NCBI GenBank assembly: GCA_028583605.1
Contig: CM053328.1
Location: 8,820,782-8,884,781, forward strand
From: Dastarcus helophoroides
Taxonomy: Eukaryota > Arthropoda > Insecta > Coleoptera > Bothrideridae
DNA: 64,000 nucleotides
Direction: 5' to 3'
Every line of letters begins with the position of its first letter. Positions within the stretch are counted from its first letter, which is position 1. Positions 25,316 through 35,344 of this stretch are shown in pieces. A program made the translations under genes and the position numbers. Under the pieces are notes generated by a model. The model worked only from the letters and a program-made list of their open reading frames with translations. It was not told the origin of the DNA and did no database searches.

Positions 25316-27752
25316 CAAAAAGTTTTTATTTTGGGATTCTAAAATTTTTTATCTTGCAGTTTTGCTCTCGTTCTACCCCAAAGCCGACGCTGACGACATG
25401 CTATTCCTACAATTTAAAAAAAAATAATCTAATTTTTGAAAAACTTCTAAAAAATGTTAAAATTACGAATAAAAATAAAAATTCATTTACAAAATTTTGA
25501 TATTCATAATAGAGTGGAATTTTTAAACAATCACAAATTTTAATAAGGTTAAAAATTTAAACAAGACGACATCGACTTTAGAAAATATTCAAAATATTTT
25601 TAAAAAGTCGAATTGTAACAAGTAGTTGAAATTTTAAAAAATTTCGAAAATAGACATGATTTTCCACAAAAAAGTAGTCTAAATTTTAACAAAAAAGTCA
25701 AATTTTTTAAAAAATTAACAATTTAAACAAATTAGAATATTTTAGAAAATAAGAAAATTTTTAGGGAAGTTGTAAAAAATTAGAAGATTTTAAAAAACGG
25801 CGAAATTGTCGAAAATCGGAAATTAAAAAAAAGAAAAATTTTTGAAAAAATGGCAATTAATTCTAAAAATGACAAGAGTTTCAAAAAGAGTCAAAATTTT
25901 GGCAATACATGTCGACATTTGGAAAAAAGCCTACATTTTAAAAAATTGCGCACATTTTTAGAAAACTTCCAGAGCCAAAAATTTAGGAAAAAATCCAAGT
26001 TTTAGACAATGTGATATATTGCAAAAATAAGTCGGATTTTCAAGATGTCAAGAAAAGTGTTAATTTTGACAGAAGAACTAAAGAGTTTACAAAAGAAACT
26101 GAAATTTTTAAAAAGTTGGAATATTTTTAAAAAATTATGAAATGTTCAAAGAGATTCTAGAAATGATCGAAAATTTAAAAGAAAATCACAATTTTGAAAA
26201 AGTCTAGATTTAAAAAAGTCGAAATTTTGATAAAAAAAATCGAAATAATTCAACAATTTTAAAAATTGGCGAACTATTCAAAAAAGTTCTAAAATTGGTC
26301 GAACATTTCGAAAAAAGTAAAGATTCAAAACAATTGCGTTTAAGAAAATAACTAAATTTTTTATACAGTTAAAATTTTTAAAAAAGTCAGGTGGCAAAAA
26401 CCGAATGTTTTCATCAAAAAATAAAAAACCTTCGAACAGCGGAAAATTTGAAAAATGTCGACATTTTTTAAGAAAAGCTTAGATTCAAAAAAAATCTAAG
26501 CCCTGAACCTCGGAATTTCTGAAAATAAAAATTAAAAATCGTAGAAAAGGTGACAGTTTAGAGAAAATGCGAAAGTCTAAAAATAGGAAGTCGAAAATTC
26601 GTGACGGTGACGAAAACCACAATTCTATCAAGAACACGCCTAAAGACGTTTTCACTTCAAAAATCTAAACTTTGAAATAAGATCAGGATTTTGAAAAAAT
26701 GCAACCTTCCAAAAAATGGCATTTTCAAAAAAAGTAAATTTTCAAAAATGGAAATGTTGAAATAAATGTCGAGGTTTGTCGAGGTTTCCAAAAAAAAAAC
26801 AAAATTTTTCAAGAAGAGCGTAAATTATTGAAAAAGCCAACTTTGGAAAGTTGAAGTTTAAAAAAATCTTAGGATTTTAGAAAATGGTGAAATTTTCAGG
26901 AAAGTTCCAGAAATAATCAAATTTAAAAAAATCCAAATTTTAAAAAAATTTCAAAAACAGGCAAGATCAAAAAAAGGCGCAATTTTGATAAAAACAATTT
27001 TAAAAATTGGTCTAATATTCAGAAAAATTCTAATATTGGTTGAATATTTCAAATAAAGTCAAGAATAAAAAAAAATTGCGATTTAGAAAATAACTGATTT
27101 TTTAAGAAGTCGAAATTTTGAATAAAGTCAAATTTGAAAAAAACTAGACATTTTCATCAAAAGAGCAAAAACTTTTAAACAGAGCAGATTTGGAAAAAGT
27201 CGATATTTTAAAGAACAGCTTAAAGTTTCGAAAAATATCTAAGCTCCGAACCACACGAAATTTCTCAAAATAAAAAGTAAAAATCCTGGAAAAGGTGACA
27301 GTTTAAAGGAAATTCGAAAGTCTATAAAAGTTTAAATTTTAACAAGAAGTCGAAATTAAAAAAAAAATAAAAAATGATGTGACGGTGACGGAAACCATAC
27401 TTTTATCAAGAATTTCTCAACGCGCGTAAAGACGTTTTCACTTCAAAAATTTAAACTTCCAAATAAGAAGGAAATTTTGAGAAATTCCAATCTTTTAAAA
27501 AACTAGACATTTTCAAAAAGATGAAAGTTTTCAAAGAATGGAAACTTTGAAATAAATGTCGAGATCTCCAAAAAAGTCAAAATTTTTAAATAAAACGTCA
27601 ATTATCGAAAAATCTTAATTCTGAAAAGTTGAAATTTCTAAATAAAACCGAAATTTTGAAAAAGGTGGTTTGTGGATATAACCAAAGTTAAAATAAAGTC
27701 AAGTATATTTTCAAAAAAAGTTTACATTTAAAAAACCTCCAAACAGTCTAAT
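25316..27752. repeat. A-rich satellite-like block containing a roughly 760-bp tandem duplication
   Basis: Most of this is A-rich repeat. Positions about 26100-26860 and 26880-27620 are two diverged copies in direct orientation. Shared landmarks are GGTGACAGTTTA (26552 and 27292), GTGACGGTGACG (about 26601 and 27380) and GACGTTTTCACTTCAAAAAT (about 26645 and 27430). The offset grows from about 740 to 785 through indels. Confidence 0.75.
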
Positions 27753-28236
27753 CAAGCGTTTATATTAGACACTTTACTGCGTATATTTCTCTCTGTCATA
27801 AAAGACATTTTCTCTGACGTATGTCTCAACTATCTTGAGCTGTTTAGATAACTGGCCATAACCAGTATCTCTCAGCTGTGTAGATAAGTCTCGGATAGCT
27901 TCTCTCACGGTGCGTTTACACAAGACACTTTGTTCTGTGCGTTTACACAAGACACTTTGTTCTGTGCGTTTACACAAGACACTTTGTTCTGTGCGTTTAC
28001 ACAAGACACTTTGTTCTGTATATTTCTTCTCTGACATTAGTGTCAACTACCTGAGAGAAGATATCTCCTCCCATCTGTGTAGATAAGGCTCGGATATCTT
28101 CTCTCAGGATAGTTGATATTTATGTCAGAGAGATGTACAGAATAAAGTGTCTAATCTAAACGCAACCTCAGGATAGTTGACACCTATGTCAGAGAGAAAT
28201 GTACGGAATAAAGTGTCAAATCTAAACGCACCCTAA
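27753..28236. mobile_element. MITE-like foldback element with internal 27-bp repeats
   Basis: The left end, GCGTTTATATTAGACACTTT, is an imperfect inverted match to the right end (inverted: GGTGCGTTTAGATTTGACAC). A second, nested pair of inverted arms lies at about 27991-28060 and 28105-28170. Between them, 27910-28017 holds four identical 27-bp units beginning GTGCGTTTACACAAGACACT. The unit is itself a variant of the terminal sequence. The short frame on the minus strand repeats a 9-residue unit only because 27 is divisible by three. The superfamily is not clear. Confidence 0.75.
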
Positions 28237-28786
28237 GGTATAAATTATTGTAGGCCCTTCTGCGACTCCATAGTGCTCCTTGCCAATGCCAAAGTTGTCA
28301 AAATGAATTACTGTTCTCCTAATAGACAATCGGAGAATTGTCGCATTTTTCAGACAGGAAAAGTAGTCGGTTCATGAAGTTAACGGAGGAAATGCACAAA
28401 ACCTGATATTTTGCAAATCGAGCTAAGCGTTTAAAGATATCATCTTTATGGTGTCGACCGGCAAAAACTCAATAGTCCCTTTCGAGTGCTCCCATTCATT
28501 GTTGCTAGAAATGTTTGTATTTTATGGCTATTGAGTTCCAATGCAATGCATACGAAAACTGGTTTATGAACTCCCCCGGGCGAGGGCCATTATTCAGACG
28601 TGACTACTTTAAAATTCGATTGATGGAGCAAAATTACGTTAGGTCGGGTGATTTTTGGCTTTGCACATTTGTTAGCCTGTCTATTGTTGGTGGAAACTGC
28701 ATCCTTTTTTCAATTTAATGTTATAAAAAATGTTATTTGATAGGAGGAAATGTTACATATTTATAACTATACATATAGAATGGGTA
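28237..28786. other. unique-sequence island
   Basis: Complex sequence, some of it GC-richer than the surroundings. No domain is recognisable in the 67-codon frame at 28515-28718. No gene is called. Confidence 0.4.
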
Positions 28787-28948
28787 TCTCTCTGATCAGT
28801 ATCCCTTTGAAGATGATAGCTTGGCTATTGAAACGCGTTAGAGCAACCTTTGTTGTGTTTTTTAACCTTTTTTTGGTTTTAGGGGACAAGACTTGTATTT
28901 CAATTTTTAAAGATAACCAAGGACCAGTCCGTTCCACCAAAAAAAAAC
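28787..28948 (+). mobile_element. short foldback retroposon, copy E (5'-truncated, with A tail)
   Basis: It retains the sense arm and complete 3' end, CCAAGGACCAGTCCGTTCC followed by ACC and a run of nine A. The 7-bp word ATGGGTA flanks it at 28780-28786 and 28949-28955, a plausible target-site duplication. The stem reads GATAGC-TTG-GCTATT before GAAAC, with a G-T pair at the base. Confidence 0.8.
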
Positions 28949-28955
28949 ATGGGTA

Positions 28956-29240
28956 AGTTTTTGTATAACACAAGTCTGCAAAAAAATAAAATTTAGAGCT
29001 GTTTTGATTTTTTGTTGTTTGATGTTTATATTTTTGGGTGTGCTGAATCCGAAAATGACTTTCATTTTGTTATAGAACGTCACGTTTTCTGACTATGTAA
29101 GTATCTCTGTTAAACAAGTTATCATCTCAAAATAAAAGATAAAAGATTAAAATTTTTTTTAAATTTATAATTGCGTAACAAAACTTATTTTTTTAACTAA
29201 AATGCATTAATTAGTAAGCACTAAACAGGTTTATTTTCCC
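28956..29240. other. short unassigned sequence
   Basis: AT-rich complex sequence between the retroposon and the protein relic. No feature recognised. Confidence 0.3.
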
Positions 29241-30010
29241 ATTATTTTTCCCCAGACTCCTTTTGGTACATTTTCGCTTGTGGGAAGCATCCGGAAGGTC
29301 TCTCTGAAGCGTCCAACAGTACTCTGCCATCATTGAGACGGTCCGTCCATCTTCCCTGCTACCTTTTTTCTATCTTCTTAATATTTTGATAAAATCGTTT
29401 ACCTTGCTCTTTACTCACGTTTCCTAAATTTTCTCGAAAGTAGTCGAGGTGGGAATGAAGAAAATGTACTTTAAAACTCATTAGGCAACCTCAAGCTTGA
29501 AATGATTTTTAAATTCTTTTGACGACTTGTAGTTAGGATCTTTGTTATTGCCTTAAAATTTCTTTATGACCCCTTTAAAGGCAATCCACCTTTCTCCTTG
29601 AGGATCTGGCATGGTTGTGATGAATTGTGGATCAGCCACAGGCTGTCTAATATCTAGTCCAACGAAAACACCTTCCTTCAACTTTGCCTCCGAGAGCCCT
29701 AGATACTTTCATATTAAGTATTTGAAGTAATTTCCATCTCTTGGAAGTAATTTTACAAATTGCCTTATCAATCCTAGCTTTATGTGAAGCGGTGGTAGAA
29801 AAACTTCATGAGGAGGCACCAAAGTCATGCAGGACATTCTTTTCGCCAGCTTGAAACTCCCTCGGAGGGCAACAGTTTTTGGTCCAGTGATTTGTTCCGT
29901 CTTTACTATCCCATAGACGCAAAAAGCAAAGAAATTTGGTAAACCCAGAACGGGTTTTAATAACTTTGATTTTTTTTTCAAAATGCTCACATTGGCAGTG
30001 GCTTAACATT
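29241..30010 (-). pseudogene. relic of a conserved arthropod protein of unknown function
   Basis: On the minus strand, broken frames give in order SGFTKFLCFLRLWDSKDGTNHW, a GEKNVLHD segment, VFLPPLHIKLGLIRQFVKLL, a remnant of a proline/glycine VGP-like stretch, and GCLMSFKVHFLHSHLDYF. A segment from ENLGNVSKEQGKRF through KKIEKR to QGRW follows. These blocks recall a family seen, often in many copies, in arthropod and other animal genomes as uncharacterised proteins. Its hallmark words are LPPLHIKLGLMK-FVKA and MSLKVHFLHSHLDFFPENLG. Function is not known to me. At least three frameshifts or stops make this copy non-functional. Multiplicity and context suggest spread by a mobile element. Confidence 0.65.
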
Positions 30011-31499
30011 TAGGTTTTTTCCAAAATATTTTATCTTTTCTCACTGAACATTTAAACTTTTTTTAAAACAATTTCACTGGGGATTTTAAGAAGACTGTAA
30101 AGGTTTTAAGAAACCTCACAATTTCTTTCCCTAAATTTTGCCCATAAATTCAAAATTTTTAGAAAATCTTGAATTTGAATAGTTTTTAAGTTGATTCCAT
30201 ATTTTTGAAATTCGGACATTTTTTTCCAAAATTCCTAATTTAAATTTTCCTTGTAGTTTATATAGTTCATCTTTTTGCTAAATCTTGACTTTAAACCTTT
30301 TTTTCCATAAATTATGGCTTTTTTTTCTCGAGATTTAAACAGTAATCCTAAATATAAACTTATTTTTAAAATTTAGAGTTTAAAAAACTAAAAATTTCCT
30401 TAGTTGACTCCAAGGTTGTGTTTGATTAGAGAACTTTGTCTTTTTGGAGGCATTTTTAACACACAAGTGATCTTTACAGGAGACAGTTCAAAGAGCATTT
30501 TTTAAATTGTAGAAAAGTAATATCCTTTGAATAATTTGATTATTTTACCTACATCTCCTTTTACTTAAAAGCTAAGATAAATAGGTAACGTAGTACAATT
30601 GTCCAATGTCTCAATAGCAGGCACAACTTATAGAAAACTAAGTGTGTTATAAGAATAATTGATATTAACATGGGCGTAGGCAGGATTTACTTCAAAAGGG
30701 GGCAGCAATCATTCTAAAAAATTCATGAGCAAAAAAACCTTTTGGCCGAGTAATGTGTATTTTAACTTAAAAACTACACAAACTGGGCAGATCGAGTTTC
30801 CCGATTAAAGTCGAAATTTCGAAGAGCCAAACTTTAAGAAAATACCTTTCGGAGAACTTTAAAAAATGTCGAAATTTCGAAAAAATAGAAATGCCAAAAA
30901 CAAAATTTCCAAAAGTGGTAATTTCCAGAACAAGTCGCATTTAGTTAAAAAAATTGCAACTTTCAAAAATATGTTTGTCACAATTTTTACTTTATTTAAA
31001 TTTTGTCATATTCTTTAAATTTACAAGAAATCTTTTTCTCAAAATTTCCTAGAATAATGATTTTCAGATTTTTAGTTTTCTATTAAAATTTCGGTCCAAT
31101 TTTAGAAAAATAAACGAATTCGATAAAAAGTAGAAATCTTCAGAGAAAAATTACTTTTAAATGGAAATGTCCAAAAACAGAAAATATCTAATTTTGAAAT
31201 AAAAGTCAAAATTTGGGGAATAAGATATTTTGAACAAGTTAAAATTACAAAGAATCTAAAGAAATTTGGACAAAACAGTTAATTAGAAAAAAGGATTTCG
31301 AAAAAGATTCACGATTTTTGAAAAATAGGTTGCAATTTTAATAAAAATATCGACATTTCTAGAAAGTATTTAAAAATTTCAATAAAAAGGTTAATTTAAA
31401 AAATTTCGAAACAAGAGTTTCAAAAAAAAAATATTTGAAAAAGTTGGAATTTTTAATAAACCATTTTTTTTAGCTTTAATTTACTCGCAAAGAGGAACC
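30011..31499. repeat. AT-rich satellite-like block
   Basis: T-rich to about 30380. Complex sequence follows at 30390-30800, including a GGGCGTAGGCAGGATTT word at 30674. The rest is A-rich to 31480. No gene seen. Confidence 0.5.
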
Positions 31500-31502
31500 C
31501 CA

Positions 31503-31855
31503 TTATGCCTTCAAAGCATTTCGAGTAGGATGCGGAAACAAGGATTGATGGCGATAAACCGCCCTCTTAAACAAGGATAGGTTGTAATTTTTGGGTTTCG
31601 GTAACGTCTTCCATGGCTTAGAAGTTCCATGGACTCCGTAGACAGAAGTCCTCACTGTGTTAAGTTGAACCGCACAGGAATTTGCTGTCTCCGACTGTCT
31701 TGTATGCCTCAAGAATCTTGCCCTTGGGGGGATGAATCCTATTAGTTCCTGCGAGCATCTTTCGTGATAGTACTGGTAGAAAAGAGACAAGTCATTAACC
31801 ATCCGTCTGTGCTCTTGTGTTTAGAGAGAATCGGTCAAACTCTCGTCATCAATTA
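31503..31855 (-). pseudogene. LINE C-terminal fragment (Jockey/CR1-like)
   Basis: The minus-strand translation contains MVNDLSLFYQYYHERCSQEL, then IPPRARFLRHTRQS, then TVRTSVYG, then SKPWKTLPKPKNYNLSLFKRAV. This is the familiar C-terminal tail after the reverse transcriptase in many arthropod LINEs (FYRYYHGRCS ... RS--PRTARLWNSLP ... N---FK). The preceding frame also matches after a stop at about 31826. No reverse transcriptase precedes it, so only a fragment is present. Confidence 0.7.
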
Positions 31856-31859
31856 TTAA

Positions 31860-32196
31860 AAATAAAAACTTTATCTACCTTTATAACTCGAGAAATGTCT
31901 AAATTTCGAAAAAAGTCAAAATTTTTCATGGTGTTATTCTGCGAAAAGACGTAATTTTAGAAAAAGTCGAATTTTGAGAAAGAAGACTGGCAGTTTGCAA
32001 AAACATTGCTCTCAAAATGTAATATTCAGTAAAGACGTTCAATTAACAAAAAATCTTTTTCTCGAAAGTCACCAAAAAATACTTTTTTTAGCATTTTTAC
32101 TAACATTCCGTCGAAATTTGTTGAAAAAAAATAAATATTTAGAAAAATGGCAAAATTTTACAATAAATAAACAATTTTTGAAACAAAAGTCCAAAA
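31860..32196. repeat. A-rich satellite-like block
   Basis: Repeat words as elsewhere. The 92-codon frame at 31974 is low complexity. Confidence 0.45.
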
Positions 32197-32774
32197 AGGA
32201 GGCTTCTAAAAATAAATCGAAATTTCAAAGAGAACACATTTTAAGAAAATAGCAAATTTTAGGAAAACGACTATTTTTAAAAAAAAGTCAAAATTTTGAG
32301 AAAAAAAATCAAATTAAGCAGGAAAAAGGCGAAATTTGTAAAAATATTTAATATCGGATATTAGGGATAAAAATCTAAATAAAAAGGATAAGCTTAAAGA
32401 AACCTATTCCTCTAACGGAACGAACGGACTCCGCAAATGGTGAGTGCTTCTAACTACCAAGCTGAAGAGATTTCGGCGGTTAGGAGGCTTCTAAAAATAA
32501 ATCGAAATTTCAAAGGAGAACACATTTTAAGAAAAAAAGCGAAGTTTTAGGAAAACGAATATTTTAAAAGAAAAAAGTCAAAATTTTGAGAAAAAAAAAC
32601 AAATTTAGCAGGAAAAAGGCGAAATTTGTAAAAATATTTAATATCGGATATTGGGATAAAAATCAAAATAAAAAAGATAAACTTAAAGAAACCTATTCGT
32701 CTAACGGAACGAACGGACTCCGCAAATGGTGAGTGCTTCTAACTACCAAGCTGAAGAGATTTCGGCGGTTAGGA
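32197..32774 (+). repeat. tandem duplication, two units of about 285 bp
   Basis: Copies start at 32197 and 32482 with AGGAGGCTTCTAAAAATAAA. Each ends with a complex section including GAACGGACTCCGCAAATGG and GAGATTTCGGCGGTTAGGA. The copies differ by a few substitutions and one-base indels. Half of each unit is A-rich satellite material and half is complex sequence. Confidence 0.92.
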
Positions 32775-33186
32775 ACAGTAGTCACCAAGAGCATGTAAGT
32801 TCGACCCACAAGTGTAGTTCAATGCCGGAAGGGGTATTAGCCCTCGGAGTAGTTGTTTCTTGTGGATCGGGCTTCAAATATTTAAATTTTTAATACAGTA
32901 AATTGATGATGTTACGCCTATTCATGTTAAAATTTCTTTATTTTTCTTTTTTATATTTTAAATTTTTTTTTATTTTTAAGTATTTCTTCCTCATTGTTCC
33001 GTTTCCATGTTATGCACTGCTGACGAGCTTAAATGAGAGCAAAACATCGATGTCCAGTGATAGAACTTTTTTATTTTTTTTATATTTTCCTAATTTATCA
33101 AAAAAACAATTTTTTCCATATCTAATTTTGGTGTCCTATTTTTCATTATTCCTATTCTATGTAAAATAAACTAACCTTCTAATTTG
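32775..33186. other. unassigned sequence with a weak tRNA B-box-like word
   Basis: Positions 32775-32880 continue the complex part of the duplicated unit and contain GTTCGACCC near 32808. The rest is AT-rich with no recognised feature. Confidence 0.3.
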
Positions 33187-33325
33187 TGAACTGTCATGAG
33201 GTGACGTTTTCAATAAATTTAAATATCACGTAGTCGCATTTCAAAAACTGTTTAGAAAATTGTCAACAAACCATAAAAATTTAAATATTTCCAAACTGGG
33301 CCGAAGAAATGCTTAATAAATTAAA
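33187..33325 (+). mobile_element. foldback MITE, partial copy of the element at 62873
   Basis: It matches the right half of 62873-63101: GAGGTGACG, ATATCACGTAGTC, TCAAAAACTGTTTAGA, TTGTCAACAAAC and the AAACTGGGCCGAAGAAATG arm. The left arm is missing. Confidence 0.75.
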
Positions 33326-34814
33326 TAAAAAACATAATATTTCCGGTCAATAAGGGTCTACCATGAAGATTGAAGAAACCAGTCAAAATTTTTAAAAAAT
33401 AAAATTCTAAAAGATCGAACTTTTTAAAAAAAAAGCTAAAAGTTTTATCGAAACTTGGAAAAAAAGCGAAATTTAGAAAAAACTTTGAAAGGGATAAAAA
33501 CCCCAAAAATTTTCAGAGAAAATGAAATTTTAAGGAAAAGAGTTGAAATTTTCAAAAAAGTAGTTAAAACTATCGAGAAAGAACGAAATTACTAGAAAAT
33601 GATCGAAACTGCGAAAAGGATCTAAATTTTGAGAAAAAGCATTTTATATTAATAAAAATCCAAAATTTTCCAGAAACAGTCAGATTTTATTAAAATTTAG
33701 AGAAAAAGGCAAATTTTAGGAAAAAAGTCAAAATTTTAAAAAACTAGTTAAAACTTCAAAAGAAAAACGACATTACGGGAAAATGTTAAAAAATTTGCGA
33801 AAAAGTTCTAAATTTTGAGAAAAGGCGTTTTAACTTAACAAAATTTAGAAATTTAAAAAAAAAATCGGGTTTTATCGAAATTTAAAAAAAAGCAAATTTT
33901 AGGAAAAAAATCGAATTTTTAGGGAAAAAAAATCGAAATTTCTTGAGTGAGTATTTATCTTCTCTTGACTGCTCGAGTCAAAGAAAGACAGACGTCCTAA
34001 CCTTGGCTCAATGTGGCGTCAGAAAATGTCCAATACATACACGTCAACATTTTAACAAATAAGTTAAAATTTCCTAAAACTTGGATTAAAAAGAGTTGAA
34101 ATTTAGAATTTTTGTCCTTTTATAAAAGTTTTAAATTTCCAAAAAAATATAGTCTTTTTATCAGAAGATCGACCAGATTTCGAGAAAAAGGCAAATTTTA
34201 ATAAACAAGCTGAAATTTGCAGATTCAAAATAAGTCGAAATTTTCACAAAATGTCGAATTTCGAGAAATGGTGAAGTTTTAGTAAAAAAAAATGACAAAC
34301 TTTTAAATGAAAATTCAAAATTTTGAAAGTCATCTTTAATAAAAGAAGGCAAATTTTATGAATAATTGCGAAATTTTAAAAGAGAAGAGAAATATTGGAA
34401 AAAAATATAAAATTGGAGAAAAAATCGAAATTTCAAAAACACTTTTCCAATGGAAAGGTGAATTTTAAAAAAGAAAAGAAGATTTTTGGAAATAGGCCCT
34501 TAGTGGAATACATATAAATTGTCGGTTTGCTGCATGAACCAATGGGAGCTTGAAGTTTCTTGTTGTTCTAAAGATGAATTATATTTCTATTTTAATGTTT
34601 TATTTTTTTAAATATTTTTGCTTAAATTCTTTTGAAGTGTAAATGTAATCGGGGAAACCCATAGAATAGGATAAATAGGCACTAAACTTTTTGAAAATAA
34701 GTCCAAATTATGTATAAAAAGGCAAAAAAACAAGCAAAATTCAAATTTAGGCAACATCTCATGAAAGGCGCAGAAAAAGGTGAAAAGGTAGGAACATAGG
34801 ATTTTACCTAAATT
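33326..34814. repeat. A-rich block containing a segment shared with 61535-62160
   Basis: Positions 33725-34430 align in the same orientation with 61535-62160. Both include the complex insert CTCGAGTCAAAGAAAGACAGAC / CTCAAGTCAAGGAAGACAGG followed by a GCGTCA-AAAAATG-type word. Within it, 33540-33725 and 33725-33930 are an additional local tandem pair. Positions 34500-34814 are mixed. No gene. Confidence 0.65.
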
Positions 34815-35051
34815 CCGGTCTCTAGTTATCACAGTTATTTTTATCTCCTTTCTTATGGATTGTGGATATGTATGATATTTTTCACTCCTCGGGTATTTCC
34901 GATGTGTCGATGCATCTTTGAAACAGGTTTTTCAGAGCACAAAATAGTTTTTCAATGCCGCACTTTGGGTAGTTTTTCGGGGATATTTCCTGGTCCTGAA
35001 GCCCTACTATTTTTTAAGGTTATATATGCCTTCTTAAATTCCAATGTTATT

Positions 35052-35134
35052 GAAATGCTAATATCAAGAAAGTTTCAGAGGACAAGTTCTGTATTTCAAT
35101 TTTTGAAAATAACCAAGGACCAGTCCGTTCCACC
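35052..35134 (+). mobile_element. short foldback retroposon, copy F (3' end only)
   Basis: This 83-bp insert keeps only the last part of the family: TTTCAGAGGACAAG through CCAAGGACCAGTCCGTTCC and ACC. It is flanked by a perfect 16-bp direct repeat, AAATTCCAATGTTATT, at 35036-35051 and 35135-35150. It interrupts the reverse transcriptase frame of LINE-B. Severe 5' truncation plus a long target duplication is the mark of target-primed retroposition. Confidence 0.88.
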
Positions 35135-35344
35135 AAATTCCAATGTTATTAGTGTTGTTAGGGAATCCCTGTAGAGCTATATTTGGAGTTCCGTGTTGGG
35201 TGTCTATAAACTCTGGTCTATCTTCTGTTAGCATCTTTGAATTGATTCTATTTTTCTGGTTTAATTGGTGAGATTATGTCCCTATTTCGTTCTGTTCTCT
35301 TGTTCTTAAAAAGTCGCCAGCTTTCTGTACTTTTTTTTAACAAC

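Noticed and set aside
27774..28046. 90-codon minus-strand frame with a 9-residue repeat
   Set aside because: The repeat is the 27-bp DNA unit of a MITE read in frame. Length divisible by three keeps it open by chance.
32770..32880. Possible tRNA-derived SINE (GTTCGACCC B-box-like word)
   Set aside because: No convincing A box, cloverleaf, A-tail or target duplication was found.
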